DNA from: Streptomyces griseocarneus
Lineage (GTDB): Bacteria; Actinomycetota; Actinomycetes; Streptomycetales; Streptomycetaceae
NCBI GenBank assembly: GCA_003674045.1
Contig: PENC01000029.1
Coordinates: forward strand, 1-64,000
Direction of reading: 5' to 3'
Length of the DNA stretch: 64,000 bases
Part shown: in pieces, positions 1 to 9,395 of the stretch
How positions within the stretch are numbered: position 1 is the stretch's first letter
Layout: the number at the start of each line of letters is the position of its first letter
Notes under the pieces: model-generated
Database searches by the model: none
What the model was told of the DNA's origin: nothing
The model's input: only the letters and a program-made list of their open reading frames with translations
Position numbers and translations under genes: made by a program

Positions 1-128
1 CAGTGGACGGGGTGTTGTCCGCCGTTGGAGATGATGATGTCCAGTGCGGCGGGCTGGCCGACCGCGAGGGGGACGGGCTGGGTCAGGACAGCGGTGGTCA
101 GGGACTGGATTCGAGCAGCAGTCGTCAC
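1..128 (-). CDS. Partial hypothetical protein, N-terminus only
   Basis: The left window edge cuts this gene; only about 42 N-terminal residues are visible, beginning VTTAARIQSLTTAVLTQ and running into a hydrophobic stretch ending in DIIISNGGQ. I chose GTG at 128 because GGAG lies seven bases upstream (GGAGAGACTCGTG); an in-frame ATG at 143 has no ribosome-binding site. It is the next gene downstream of the 1183-aa protein, 51 bases after that stop, so it probably belongs to the same minus-strand operon. No family can be assigned from this fragment. Confidence 0.5.
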   Translation of the reverse strand, partial: MTTAARIQSLTTAVLTQPVPLAVGQPAALDIIISNGGQHPVH

Positions 129-179
129 GAGTCTCTCCGACATGTGGCAGGGCTTGCGGCCAGGGCCGGTTGCCGTGGA

Positions 180-3100
180 TCAGGAAGTGTGGTCGGCCTG
201 GTCAGGCTCGGTGGGGGTGAGGGTGAGGAAGCCGTTGCGTACGACGGGCTTGCCGTCGGTGAAGCGCGGTCGGCCATCGGACGGGGTGAGGGGGAGGGAG
301 CTCTCGGCGCCTTCGCTGTCGCGTTCGGCCCAGGCCCAGGTGCCGACGCGGAGTGAGGGCCGGGGGGCAACGAGGACGGTGCCGACAGTGTCGGGAGTCT
401 GGCCGCCGCTGGTGGTGCGGGAGACGGTGAGCAGTGGGCCGACACGGAAGAAGAGCTCGAGAGAGTTCAGCGGGCGTTGGGTGAATCGGCTGGGCAGGCT
501 CAGGACTGCTGTGGGCAGGATTCCGGTGGTCGCGTGGACGCGAGCGGAGGGGTCGACGAGCAGGGTGAGGTACTGGACGTCCTGGTCCGGGGTGCTCGGC
601 CTGTGGGGGTGATGGCGGGCTTTGAGACGTGGGGAGTTGTCAGGGGTGATGTGGAGCAGGCAGCCAGTGGGGTCCTGCGGGGGGTGGATCGTATAGATGT
701 GGTCGGGGTCGTAGTCTGACTGAAAGGCCAGCAGGCCGTCACCCAGCCGGTCGGGTTCGCCCAGCCGTACTGCCCAGTCGTAGTCCGGGAAGTCGGAGTG
801 CGGGCGGTTCAGTACGTGTTGCCAGCTGGGGTCGGTGATGGCGGGGCCGTCGAGTTCGAGGGACAGCCGGCTGCGGACCAGGGCCAGCGGACGCCCGGCC
901 AGTACGGCCGGTGCGGTGTCGACATGAGCGTTCCCGGGATGGACGGTCTGGAGCGTGTCATCGATGGACTTGAGGGACGCGACAAGTGCCGAACTGCCGT
1001 GTTCCTGAATTCTGTTGAGGAAGTTGTACAGGTGCTTCAGCCCTCTGTCCTTAATCTGGCTGAGGGACTCGGCGGGACTGCCGGGGGGCGCCTCCCACGA
1101 GACTTGAGCGTCGCCGCTCGCAGAGGTGGTGGAACGGAGTTCGCCCAGGGCGACGCCGTCAGGGGTATAGCAGGCGAGAGCTTGCTCGATGCGGTTGGGA
1201 AGGATCCAGCCGCACACGGGGTTGGCCCCGGGGTCGTGGTCGACCAGCACGCTGTCACTGGTGGCGTCGACGAGGTCGAAGCGCAGCCGGGCACCTTGGA
1301 GGAGGCCGGGGCGCAGATGGACGCATCCGCCTGTGAGGCGGGGATGGGTGGCCTCGTCCTCGCCAGGGGTGAGGTCCTGGGCGGTTACGGCGGCGAAGGA
1401 GGCTCCTTCGTCTTCTTCGACGAGGACGTGGGCGCGCCCGAACCGGTCAATGATCTTGAGTTGGGTGAAGGTGAACTGGCCTGCGCGGATCTGTTGGAAT
1501 GGTGAGGCGGGGTAATCCTCGAATGGCACCGGGAGCCCGCCGGGGTTGGGGGCGGCGTGCCAGCCGGGGCCGACCAGCTCGCGCAGTTCGCCGTCCGGCG
1601 GCACGTTGCGGGTGACGTCGTGGCAGGCGAGCTGGGCGGTGAATCCGCTCAGGGCCTGGGCCATCAGGTCCCATTCGGCGGTGGAGGCCGCGAAGGACTC
1701 CAGACGGCGGCGGGTGTCGGGATCGGGGTGGGCTTGTGCGTGGTGGCGCAGGCGGGCGCCCATGTTGAAGGCGGTATGGGCGCTGAGCATGCAGCGGCCG
1801 GTCAGCATGATGGGTTCGGCCTGTCGTAACTGGTCGTCGGGCGCGGTGGTCCAGTGGTAGCGATCGTCGTGGAAGGTCCAGCGGGGTGTGCCGTCCGGTG
1901 TGGTGTAGGGGATGGGGTGGTAATCGCCTTGCCATTCCAGGTAGAGCGGTTGCCAGGGCTGGGTCCAAGAGGCGGTGACGAAGGGCGGCGGGGCGATGGT
2001 GCCGTCAGGAGGTTGCGGGTTGTCGGTCGCGTAGCAGACAAGTTCGCCTACCAGTGCCCGTACAGGTGCTGGTACGGCGGCCAGCGGAGAATCGGTCCTG
2101 TCGGTGGTGGTGTCGGGATATTGGATTGCCTGGGAAGGGCGGCAGGGCAGTGGAGTGGTGGTGTCCATGGGCTCGTGCAGGCCCGCGCCGCGGATGAGGA
2201 CGACCGGGTCCTGGGGCGAGCGGAAGGGGGCTGCCGGGACGCGCTTGAGCAGCCGTGCCCCCGGAGCAGGCTTCTCGCCGGCCAAGGTGAGGCCGCGGGC
2301 CAGGAGAACGCGGATGGATTCCTGGACAGTGTGCGCGAGACTCCTCTCGGGGGTGGGGGTCAGGACGCGGCTGTTGGGGGACACGGGGTCGCCCAGCGCG
2401 TTGAGCTGATTGCGGACCCGGCAGGCCAGGGACTCGGGATCCTGCGGATCGAGCTCGCGGGCGAGTACGGCTCGGTCCAGGTCGCGGGGCAGGACAGGCA
2501 GGTTGTACAGCCACCAGGTGTCGTAGAGCTGCCGACGAAGGTCGTGTAGTTCTCGTGCCGCGTGGTCGTAGGCGGCCTGGGCATCGTTGAGCGCGATCAG
2601 CTCGGCGCGTTCGTCGACGTCCACGTCTGCGGCGGTGTCGCCGTCCGGGCTGGTGGCGGGGTCGGTGATCTGCCAGAAGTAGCCGCCGGGGGCGTGGGTG
2701 AACCAGTGCTCGCGGATCTTCAGGCGAAGATCCAGCATGCCGTCAGGCTGATCGATCTTGTCCAGCATGCCGTACTGGAGTGCTTCCAGCAGGGCTGGGG
2801 CGGATTCCAGGCTCGAGCCACCCGCGGCGACCATGGCGGTGAGGGCGTCCAGTGAACTGTTGCCGACCGCGACGCGGGTGTTTCTCTCGGGGTCGCCTTC
2901 GACCGGCCGATCGGGTGTCCAGTCCACCAGGCGTGCCATGCCCGTGTAGTAGGAACGCCTGGTCGTTGTGCGTGTGCTGTCTCCTGATCCGGCCTGGGTC
3001 CAGTTGAGGCCCTTGAGGAGTTCCTCGAAGCCCGGTTGGTCCTGGGCCTTGTCAAGGGGGTCGTACTGGGGGTCGGAGTACCAGCCGACCACTTGGTAGC

Positions 3101-3731
3101 TGAAGCGCTCGGGTCGTTCGCGGTAGTCGGTGAGCGGGTCGTGGAACGAGAAGACGTTCTCGTTGTACGGCTGGTAGTGGCTGAAGGCGGGGATACCGGG
3201 GCCGTTGGCGGTCAGGAAGCTTCCGGGGGCGGGCTTCCAGGTGTTGGTCGGGGAGGGCGGCTCGGTCCATGGCTCGGTATCGGTGACGGGGCGGACGCGG
3301 CCGATCCGGGTGATGCGGCGGACTCCGTCCTTCGGTGAGGTCCAGACGAAGGGAGAGGTGCCTGTGGTGCGGCCGAGGTGGTCGCTTTCGACGATCCACA
3401 TGCTGGTGGCCTCGCCGGCGCGGCGTGTGATCAGCCACCGGTTGGGGACCACTGGGAACGAGGTGGTGTCGGTAGCGGCGTCGTGGGTGCCGCGGCGCAG
3501 TGCGTCAGGGAGTTCCCACTGCAGGTAGACGCCCCGGTGGCAGGCATCACCCATGTCGAGGTCGAGGTCGTCGAACGGGTCGGCCTCGGGGTTGAGGTGC
3601 AGGTTGAGGCGGTGGAAGTTGGCCTGCCACCGTTGGAAGTTGCTGAGCTCCTGGACGTTGCTGTTGATCACTAGAGCGGACAGTTTGACGGGCACGACGA
3701 GGCCGTCTGAAGGCACGAGCGGCTGGGACAT
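180..3731 (-). CDS. Giant hypothetical protein (1183 aa), DUF6603-cluster
   Basis: The start is the ATG at 3731, with GGAGAACCTGAC just upstream; the frame stays open further upstream but without a matching start. The 1183-residue product has no signal peptide and no membrane segment. It is rich in Asp, Pro, Trp and Tyr, beginning MSQPLVPSDGLVVPVKLSAL, with a short helical, charged stretch in the middle (around residues 430-460) and beta-rich flanks. I recognise no catalytic motif. It follows the 710-aa gene by 17 bases and is followed by another gene, so it is inside an operon of similarly odd large proteins. It contains a TTA leucine codon at 1827-1829, in the DDQLRQAEP segment, so translation needs a UAA-reading leucine tRNA. 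Function unknown; structural or surface-assembly roles are possible but are inference. Confidence 0.8.
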   Translation of the reverse strand: MSQPLVPSDGLVVPVKLSALVINSNVQELSNFQRWQANFHRLNLHLNPEADPFDDLDLDMGDACHRGVYLQWELPDALRRGTHDAATDTTSFPVVPNRWLITRRAGEATSMWIVESDHLGRTTGTSPFVWTSPKDGVRRITRIGRVRPVTDTEPWTEPPSPTNTWKPAPGSFLTANGPGIPAFSHYQPYNENVFSFHDPLTDYRERPERFSYQVVGWYSDPQYDPLDKAQDQPGFEELLKGLNWTQAGSGDSTRTTTRRSYYTGMARLVDWTPDRPVEGDPERNTRVAVGNSSLDALTAMVAAGGSSLESAPALLEALQYGMLDKIDQPDGMLDLRLKIREHWFTHAPGGYFWQITDPATSPDGDTAADVDVDERAELIALNDAQAAYDHAARELHDLRRQLYDTWWLYNLPVLPRDLDRAVLARELDPQDPESLACRVRNQLNALGDPVSPNSRVLTPTPERSLAHTVQESIRVLLARGLTLAGEKPAPGARLLKRVPAAPFRSPQDPVVLIRGAGLHEPMDTTTPLPCRPSQAIQYPDTTTDRTDSPLAAVPAPVRALVGELVCYATDNPQPPDGTIAPPPFVTASWTQPWQPLYLEWQGDYHPIPYTTPDGTPRWTFHDDRYHWTTAPDDQLRQAEPIMLTGRCMLSAHTAFNMGARLRHHAQAHPDPDTRRRLESFAASTAEWDLMAQALSGFTAQLACHDVTRNVPPDGELRELVGPGWHAAPNPGGLPVPFEDYPASPFQQIRAGQFTFTQLKIIDRFGRAHVLVEEDEGASFAAVTAQDLTPGEDEATHPRLTGGCVHLRPGLLQGARLRFDLVDATSDSVLVDHDPGANPVCGWILPNRIEQALACYTPDGVALGELRSTTSASGDAQVSWEAPPGSPAESLSQIKDRGLKHLYNFLNRIQEHGSSALVASLKSIDDTLQTVHPGNAHVDTAPAVLAGRPLALVRSRLSLELDGPAITDPSWQHVLNRPHSDFPDYDWAVRLGEPDRLGDGLLAFQSDYDPDHIYTIHPPQDPTGCLLHITPDNSPRLKARHHPHRPSTPDQDVQYLTLLVDPSARVHATTGILPTAVLSLPSRFTQRPLNSLELFFRVGPLLTVSRTTSGGQTPDTVGTVLVAPRPSLRVGTWAWAERDSEGAESSLPLTPSDGRPRFTDGKPVVRNGFLTLTPTEPDQADHTS

Positions 3732-3748
3732 GTCAGGTTCTCCGGTGG

Positions 3749-5881
3749 TCAGGGGCGTCGGAAGGCCAGTTTTTCGGGCGACTTGATCATTTGAAGGGCG
3801 AACTGGCCCGGCAGAAGTGGCTGGGGTTGCCCGAGGACTCTGGCGAGCGCGTGGGCGAGATCGTTCACATGGAGCACTTCCATGCCCTGGCTGTCCTGGC
3901 GCAGGAAGGTCTCTTTGACCTTTTCGAAGGGGTCCGGGAGCTGTGTTCCGACGGAGCTCGGATCCAGGCTGCGCAGGGCCAGGTCGCCGGTGTCCTCTAT
4001 GCCGAAGTGGAGGCCTTGGTGTGGTTCGGCGAGTTCGAGGATGTCGGGGACGCCGTCGAAGAGGCAGAGGAGGACGGCCTCGTCCAGTTGTGTGTGGCGC
4101 AGGGACGTCAGCTGTCGGCCGGTGTGATCGGTGGCGGTGACGGTCAGGGCGGGCCATCCCTGGACCAGGCTGGAACGGATGAGGATGCCGGCCACGGGTG
4201 TGGGGTGGTCCGCTGTCGACACGAGGCGCTCCAGGACGGTGTCGGCATCGGTCGTGGTGGTGCTGTGGCCGATGCTGAGTGCCCCTTCCTGGAGGAAGCG
4301 CAGCCATGTGGGGTCGACGTGGAAGAACCGGAGGCTTTCGTCGGGGAGCATGGCGTAGTCGGGCACCAGGTGTGTGAACGGCACCGGTCGCAGCTCGTTC
4401 AAGGAGTGGAGCCAGGGCAGGAGTTGGGCAGCGTGCTGTCCGAGGAGGGTCTGCGGGTCGCCCGACTCCTGGACGAGGACGTCGAGGGGGCTCGGTGCCG
4501 GTGCGTAATGGCGCGGAGGGGTGGCACTGCGGGGCACTCGCTGGAGGCCGGAGCCCAACAAGACGCTGAGGCTGCGTTGCAGCCCGTCCTCCAGGAGGTT
4601 GTCCAGACGGGTCAGGGCGTCGGTGGTGCCTCCTGCGCGCAGGGCTGGGTGGCCGTTGCGCTGGTGCATGGCGGCACAACGTTCGAGCACGGTGCGCCGG
4701 AAGGTGACCAGACTGGTGGCGAAATGCGGATCTGCAAGACCCAGTGAGCGGCCGAGGCTGAAGGCGTCGGCGTAGCTGACGTCGAACACACCGCCGTGCT
4801 CGACGTAGATCAGGGCCTGGGAGGGATGGTTCACGTGCGGGCCGCGCTTCGGGGCACCGACCGCCGGTACGGGTGTCAGGGGTCCGCGGTACCAGGCGAA
4901 GGTGCGTGGGCCGTGCGCGGTGTGGTGGGCCAGCGGCAGGTAGCCGTCACGGATGCGTTGGGTGGAGGGGGACAGGTCGGCGGTGGGCAGCGGTCGACGC
5001 AGCACTCCGATGCGGCCGTCCTTGTCCGGCTCGGGGTGGGCAAGCGCCTCCACCAGGGGGCCGAAGCCTCCTTTGAGGTCGGGGTGGGAGGTGAAGGACC
5101 AGGAGGTGAGGGAGAACAAGCGCAGTGGCTTGATGGTTGAGAACCCCGACGTGGTCACGTGGCCTTCGAGGGAGACGAGGTGGGCGGTGTACGTGCCGGC
5201 CTGGGCGGAGGGGAAGCGGTTGGCGACCACTACCGCGTAGGAGTCGTCTGTGGTCCGGGGTGTGCTTCCCTCGGCTGTGGCGGCGGCTGTGGCGTCCGTG
5301 CCGCCGGTGCGGGTGTGGGCGAGCAGGCCCAGCTCGTCAGGGGTGGGCAGCAGTGCTTCGGCCAGGGCCGGCGACAGGTCGATGGTGGTGCAGTTGCTGG
5401 TTCGGACCTCGTCGGGGATGTCGTCCGTGTCCAGGCTCGGCAGCTGGACGGTGGGGTCCTCTGCGAGGGCCTGGTTCACGGTCCAGTCCCGGGGGACGAC
5501 CTTGTCGGCGGGGGCGAGCAGGAGCAGCGCCAGCCATGGCGGGCCCTCGGCGCCGGAGCCGTCGGGGTCCAGAGCCCGTTCCCAGGGCAGCAGGGCGCGG
5601 TTGAGGGTGATGTGCGGGAGGACGGTGTGGAACGCGCCGTTCAGTCCCGGGGGTGGGTAGAGGGCATGGACGTAGCTGGCGTCCAGGTGGAACTGGGGCG
5701 CGCGGATCTCGAAGTCGTGGGTGACCGGCTGGAGGTAGTCGGCGCCGTTGACGTGGGTGTCGAGTCCGTCGATCTCCTGGGTGACAGTGACGGTGTAGCG
5801 GCCGGCTTCCACTGCGGGACGGAGGCTGTCGGTGAACTCCACTGTCCGTGGGGGCTGGTCGGCGGGGGCGGTGCGGGGCAT
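3749..5881 (-). CDS. Large hypothetical protein (710 aa), DUF6603-cluster
   Basis: ATG at 5881 is preceded by GAGGTAGCCCC. The 710-aa product begins MPRTAPADQPPRTVEFTDSL; the first 200 residues read like beta-sandwich domains (RYTVTVTQEIDGLDTHVNG, HFEIRAPQFHLDASYVHALY-like segments), and the second half is more helical (TDALTRLDNLLEDGLQRSLS). No signal peptide, membrane segment or catalytic motif is visible. It starts 24 bases downstream of the DUF6603-like gene stop and ends 17 bases before the 1183-aa gene, so the three are almost certainly co-transcribed. I do not recognise the family; conserved linkage with the DUF6603-like gene would be the best clue to function. Confidence 0.8.
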   Translation of the reverse strand: MPRTAPADQPPRTVEFTDSLRPAVEAGRYTVTVTQEIDGLDTHVNGADYLQPVTHDFEIRAPQFHLDASYVHALYPPPGLNGAFHTVLPHITLNRALLPWERALDPDGSGAEGPPWLALLLLAPADKVVPRDWTVNQALAEDPTVQLPSLDTDDIPDEVRTSNCTTIDLSPALAEALLPTPDELGLLAHTRTGGTDATAAATAEGSTPRTTDDSYAVVVANRFPSAQAGTYTAHLVSLEGHVTTSGFSTIKPLRLFSLTSWSFTSHPDLKGGFGPLVEALAHPEPDKDGRIGVLRRPLPTADLSPSTQRIRDGYLPLAHHTAHGPRTFAWYRGPLTPVPAVGAPKRGPHVNHPSQALIYVEHGGVFDVSYADAFSLGRSLGLADPHFATSLVTFRRTVLERCAAMHQRNGHPALRAGGTTDALTRLDNLLEDGLQRSLSVLLGSGLQRVPRSATPPRHYAPAPSPLDVLVQESGDPQTLLGQHAAQLLPWLHSLNELRPVPFTHLVPDYAMLPDESLRFFHVDPTWLRFLQEGALSIGHSTTTTDADTVLERLVSTADHPTPVAGILIRSSLVQGWPALTVTATDHTGRQLTSLRHTQLDEAVLLCLFDGVPDILELAEPHQGLHFGIEDTGDLALRSLDPSSVGTQLPDPFEKVKETFLRQDSQGMEVLHVNDLAHALARVLGQPQPLLPGQFALQMIKSPEKLAFRRP

Positions 5882-5904
5882 GGGGCTACCTCGGGTGTGC
5901 GGGG

Positions 5905-8556
5905 TCAGTGGGGGGCGACGAGTGGCGCGTCGGCGAAGAGATGGCCGGCTATCTCGGCGAACGGCTTCAGGTCCTGGTCCACTCCCGGGTCCAGGCCCCA
6001 GCGGGTGAGTTCGTCGAAAAGTGCGGTACGCGTCCGAGAGGTGTCTGCGGCGGCGATGCTGTCGCGGATGAGACCGATCGATGTGGCCAGGATGGTGGGA
6101 GGCTGCACGGTGGCTTGATCCTCCTCGGTGCCGAGCGGGATGTTCCCACCGGGGAGTTCGGCACTCTCGAGGACCGCGGTTTCGATCCGGAGGGACGTGC
6201 CGACGTGCGGAGCCGGCACGACGATGCGGACACCGGTGATCTGGTCGGGAATGAGCTGGCCGTCGGCAGTGGGGACCTGGCCGGCGGGATGGGGAGAGCC
6301 CCACAGGGCGCCGGGTACGGCGGTCGTCCGGGGGACGACGGCCCACTTCTCCGAGGCGGGATCGAAGTCGTGCCGCTCGTCGCCGGCTCCGTGCTTGGTG
6401 AAGACCACTCTGTGCCGGGACGTGAGGTTCTGGGCCTGTGGACCCATGGGACGGATGTTCAGTGGTGAGGGGGGCTTGCCCCGGTCGACGGGTGTTTTGC
6501 CCACCACCAGTTCCGAGGCAGGGACGACAGTGCGGGTCTCCAGGGTGAATCCGTGGCTGGAGACGACCCAGGGGGCAGAAGGGTCCTCCTTCGAGCGCTG
6601 GTCGTCGATGGCGGCGGGAGGCGGTGGCAGGAGGCCGTCGGCGGGGTAGAGCTGTACGGCTTGTGCGCGGTCGGGCAGCAGGCCGGTGAACTGTTCCCAG
6701 TTCAGGACCGGATCGGGGACGGGGGCACGATCGCCGAAACTGACGGTCAGCCCGATCCCCAGTACGTGAACTGTGACCTCGCCTCCGGTAGGCGGGCCCC
6801 ACAGATGCATGTCGGCACCGACCTCTACGGTCCAGGTGCCGAAGATGTGCGTGTTGAGGGAGGCCCCGAGCGAGATGCCGGTGCTGAGGTCGAAGTGGAA
6901 GGGTTTCCACTGGATCAGCGCATCGATGTGGGCGGTCAGCCAGGCTCGTACGTCCCCGCTGTGGTACCGGATGTCCAGAGCGCCCCCCACCATGAAGGCC
7001 GAAGGGGTCAGGGCCAGATAGGAGCCGCCCTTGATGCTGACCGCGTCGCTCACGTCCCAGTCGATACCTATGCGAGGGGGGGTGGGATAGTGAGCCGGCG
7101 GCTTGAACTGCGGGTGGTAACCGCCCATGGTGAGGACGAAGTCACCGGGGTGTTCACTGCCGTCGAACCAGCAGTGGAAGGCGAATCCCCCTGTGAGGTG
7201 ACAGGCCGGGTCCAGGAGGAACGACCTGGGGGTGAGCAGCGCGTCGATGGCCAGCATGGCCTTCTCGGTGGTGTAGACGGCCTCCAGCTCGAGCTCGACG
7301 TTGGCGTACTTGGTCTCGACTTCGGGCGGGAGGGATGCCTCGGCCCGGCCGAGCAGGCTGATCGCGAAGCCGGAGCCGAACTCCACCAACAGCAGCGCCC
7401 GCGCGTGGACGAGCTTGCACACGTCGAATGCCACGCCGGCCGCGATCCAGACCTCTCCGTCTGCGGGCGTCACCCAGGCGTTGTCGCCACTGGTCAGACT
7501 GTCGAGCTTGGCCAGCAGGTCACCTTTGTGGGTGCTGACGTCGCTCGGGGCGGGAGCGGAGGCTGAACCACTGAGCCCGGCTACGAAGGGGAAGTCGGCC
7601 ACTTCCTCCAGGGCAGGGATGCGGACACGGCTGTTGTAGCCGAAGCCCCCCATCAGCCCGGTCAGGATGATGGGCGGAGGGCCGGGGATCTGGCCGCCGA
7701 GCTCGCCGAAGAGGAACAGTGAGGGCTGGCCGCCGATCTTGCGTAAATAGGCGCCGATGGCACCGAAGCTGAATTTGGATGCCTTGACCACCAACAGCCC
7801 GGAGATCTCCAGGTCGTACCCGACGGGCGGAGTTCCCTGGAGGAACGCACCGCCGATCTCCAGCGGGGGCGCTGAGTAGTCGATGCTCAGCCCAGAGAGC
7901 TTGCCCTCGATGTCGAACTCGCCGTGCACGAGCTTGTCGAGGCGTACCCCCAGCCCCAGGCCGTCGACGCCGATGGCCAGTGGCCCGGCCTTCATCGTCG
8001 CGTCGAGGAGAACCGACAGCTCTTGGTCGTGGTAGCCGGCGCCGAGCCGACGTACCGTCAGCGGTCCGAGTGTCTTGTTGACGTTCAGCCACGTTGCCGC
8101 GGACGCAGGTGGTGTAGTGCTCGGGGTATTAGCCGCGGCGCGCGGCAGCCGCCTGCCCTTGTCGGGGAAGACCACCTCCGGTGAACTGCTGACCGTGCTC
8201 TTCGGGCTGGAGCCACCGGCATGGAGATGGAAAGTGTGCGGTGCCATGGACGGCACTGTGCAGGTGAACTCGAGTGAGAATCCCTTGTTGATTTTTTCCG
8301 GTGGCAGGTTCTGGCCCAACTGTTCGTTGATCTTGGCTATCGAGTCCTGCTCCAGGTCGGCGGAGGCTACGATGCCGCGGAGCTGGGTGAACGCCACGTC
8401 CATCGACTCCGGGATCTCGTGACCGACCAGGGGAAGCTTGGCGAGGGAGAATCCGGACTCCAATTCGACGGCGAGGAGATAGGCGTGGCCTGTGGGCTTC
8501 TCTTTTTGCGAGGTGGGGTCTTCTGGCTGGGTGTTCGGGAGGAGTGACGGTTCCAT
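5905..8556 (-). CDS. DUF6603-like large beta-rich protein (883 aa)
   Basis: ATG at 8556 follows AGGAACCCTC. The product begins MEPSLLPNTQPEDPTSQ and has a central region rich in Gly, Leu and alternating hydrophobic residues (GVDGLGLGVRLDKLVHGEFD, then SLFLFGELGGQIPGPPP and GLMGGFGYNSRVRIPAL), which I associate with the uncharacterised family DUF6603. It has many amphipathic beta strands but no signal peptide, so a secreted or outer-structure role is not demonstrated. The C-terminal 300 residues are less repetitive. A TTA codon occurs at 7744-7746 (AYLRK). It is the first gene of a tight three-gene run with the 710-aa and 1183-aa proteins; an 839-base gap separates it from the upstream protease-like gene. 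Family recognition is from memory of motif style and is moderate. Confidence 0.7.
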   Translation of the reverse strand: MEPSLLPNTQPEDPTSQKEKPTGHAYLLAVELESGFSLAKLPLVGHEIPESMDVAFTQLRGIVASADLEQDSIAKINEQLGQNLPPEKINKGFSLEFTCTVPSMAPHTFHLHAGGSSPKSTVSSSPEVVFPDKGRRLPRAAANTPSTTPPASAATWLNVNKTLGPLTVRRLGAGYHDQELSVLLDATMKAGPLAIGVDGLGLGVRLDKLVHGEFDIEGKLSGLSIDYSAPPLEIGGAFLQGTPPVGYDLEISGLLVVKASKFSFGAIGAYLRKIGGQPSLFLFGELGGQIPGPPPIILTGLMGGFGYNSRVRIPALEEVADFPFVAGLSGSASAPAPSDVSTHKGDLLAKLDSLTSGDNAWVTPADGEVWIAAGVAFDVCKLVHARALLLVEFGSGFAISLLGRAEASLPPEVETKYANVELELEAVYTTEKAMLAIDALLTPRSFLLDPACHLTGGFAFHCWFDGSEHPGDFVLTMGGYHPQFKPPAHYPTPPRIGIDWDVSDAVSIKGGSYLALTPSAFMVGGALDIRYHSGDVRAWLTAHIDALIQWKPFHFDLSTGISLGASLNTHIFGTWTVEVGADMHLWGPPTGGEVTVHVLGIGLTVSFGDRAPVPDPVLNWEQFTGLLPDRAQAVQLYPADGLLPPPPAAIDDQRSKEDPSAPWVVSSHGFTLETRTVVPASELVVGKTPVDRGKPPSPLNIRPMGPQAQNLTSRHRVVFTKHGAGDERHDFDPASEKWAVVPRTTAVPGALWGSPHPAGQVPTADGQLIPDQITGVRIVVPAPHVGTSLRIETAVLESAELPGGNIPLGTEEDQATVQPPTILATSIGLIRDSIAAADTSRTRTALFDELTRWGLDPGVDQDLKPFAEIAGHLFADAPLVAPH

Positions 8557-9395
8557 GAGGGTTCCTGATTCTTATGGGGCGAATAGAAAGACGTTCCTGA
8601 GCGTGGAGTCCTGCTGCGCGCATCTTCAGGAGAAGGCCAGCCTCTCATCGGCCGTTCGGGAAAGAGGAGGCCCGGCGCTGGGCTTTGGGCTCAAAGTGTC
8701 CAGGACTCTTCCGGGGCCATGATTTTGATCAGGTGGGCCGATGCCGGTCTTTATGATCAGGGCTTGACCTGGTAGCGCAAGGCGATCCATCCGCGCACTG
8801 TCCAGGGCTTGTCGGCGGAACTCGGGACCGTCACGAGTTTCCTCGCAGACGCTTTACTCAGCTGTAACCAGCCGGTTCCGGAACCTGCGGACTGTTTCCA
8901 ACGCCGCAACACGCCTGTACGTCGGTCCCGTTGCCTGGTCGGCCGTCGTGGTGCGCTGCTGGCTTGACAACCGTGCTTTCGCTGGCGCGTTGGCGGAACG
9001 GGCTTTGCCGCAGCTGGCTCTGAGGGGGCAGCTGCCGATTGCTCGGGTTTGTGGCGTAGACCGGGATAATCTTCTCTTACTGTGACATTCTTTCCGGATC
9101 TCCACAAGGGGTTTGCCGCAAATGGCCCACGGTGTATCGGTCGCTTGGATGTACTGAGTTCCGGCAACTGCGATGAGTCGGCGGCTGCGACGGTCCAGGT
9201 GGGCCCGGGTGATGCGGGGAACACGAGTGCATCCCGGCAAGGTCCAGGAGAGGTGCGTACTTTCGAGTGCGCGATGGCTGTGGGTGGGGAAAGGATGCCC
9301 AGTCGACTCGTACGGGATGTCGAGCATGGGCAGAGTGTGGAGTCGGCAAAGCTCCCGGCCAGCGGAGGGATGAGCGATTTTCCATGGCTCATTGT
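8557..9395. other. 839-base gap without a convincing gene
   Basis: Open frames exist here on both strands (for example 8757-9392 minus) but none has a ribosome-binding site, a recognisable domain, or the third-position GC bias of the neighbours. The stretch separates the 1015-aa protease-like gene from the DUF6603-like gene on the same strand, so it may carry the promoter for the downstream three-gene run. A decayed gene is also possible. Confidence 0.5.

Noticed and set aside
3732..4679. N-terminal extension of the 1183-aa protein
   Set aside because: The upstream open frame lies inside the 710-aa gene and is Arg/Pro/His-rich; the ATG at 3731 has a good ribosome-binding site.
8757..9392. 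211-aa minus-strand frame in the gap
   Set aside because: No ribosome-binding site, no domain, composition unlike the neighbouring genes.
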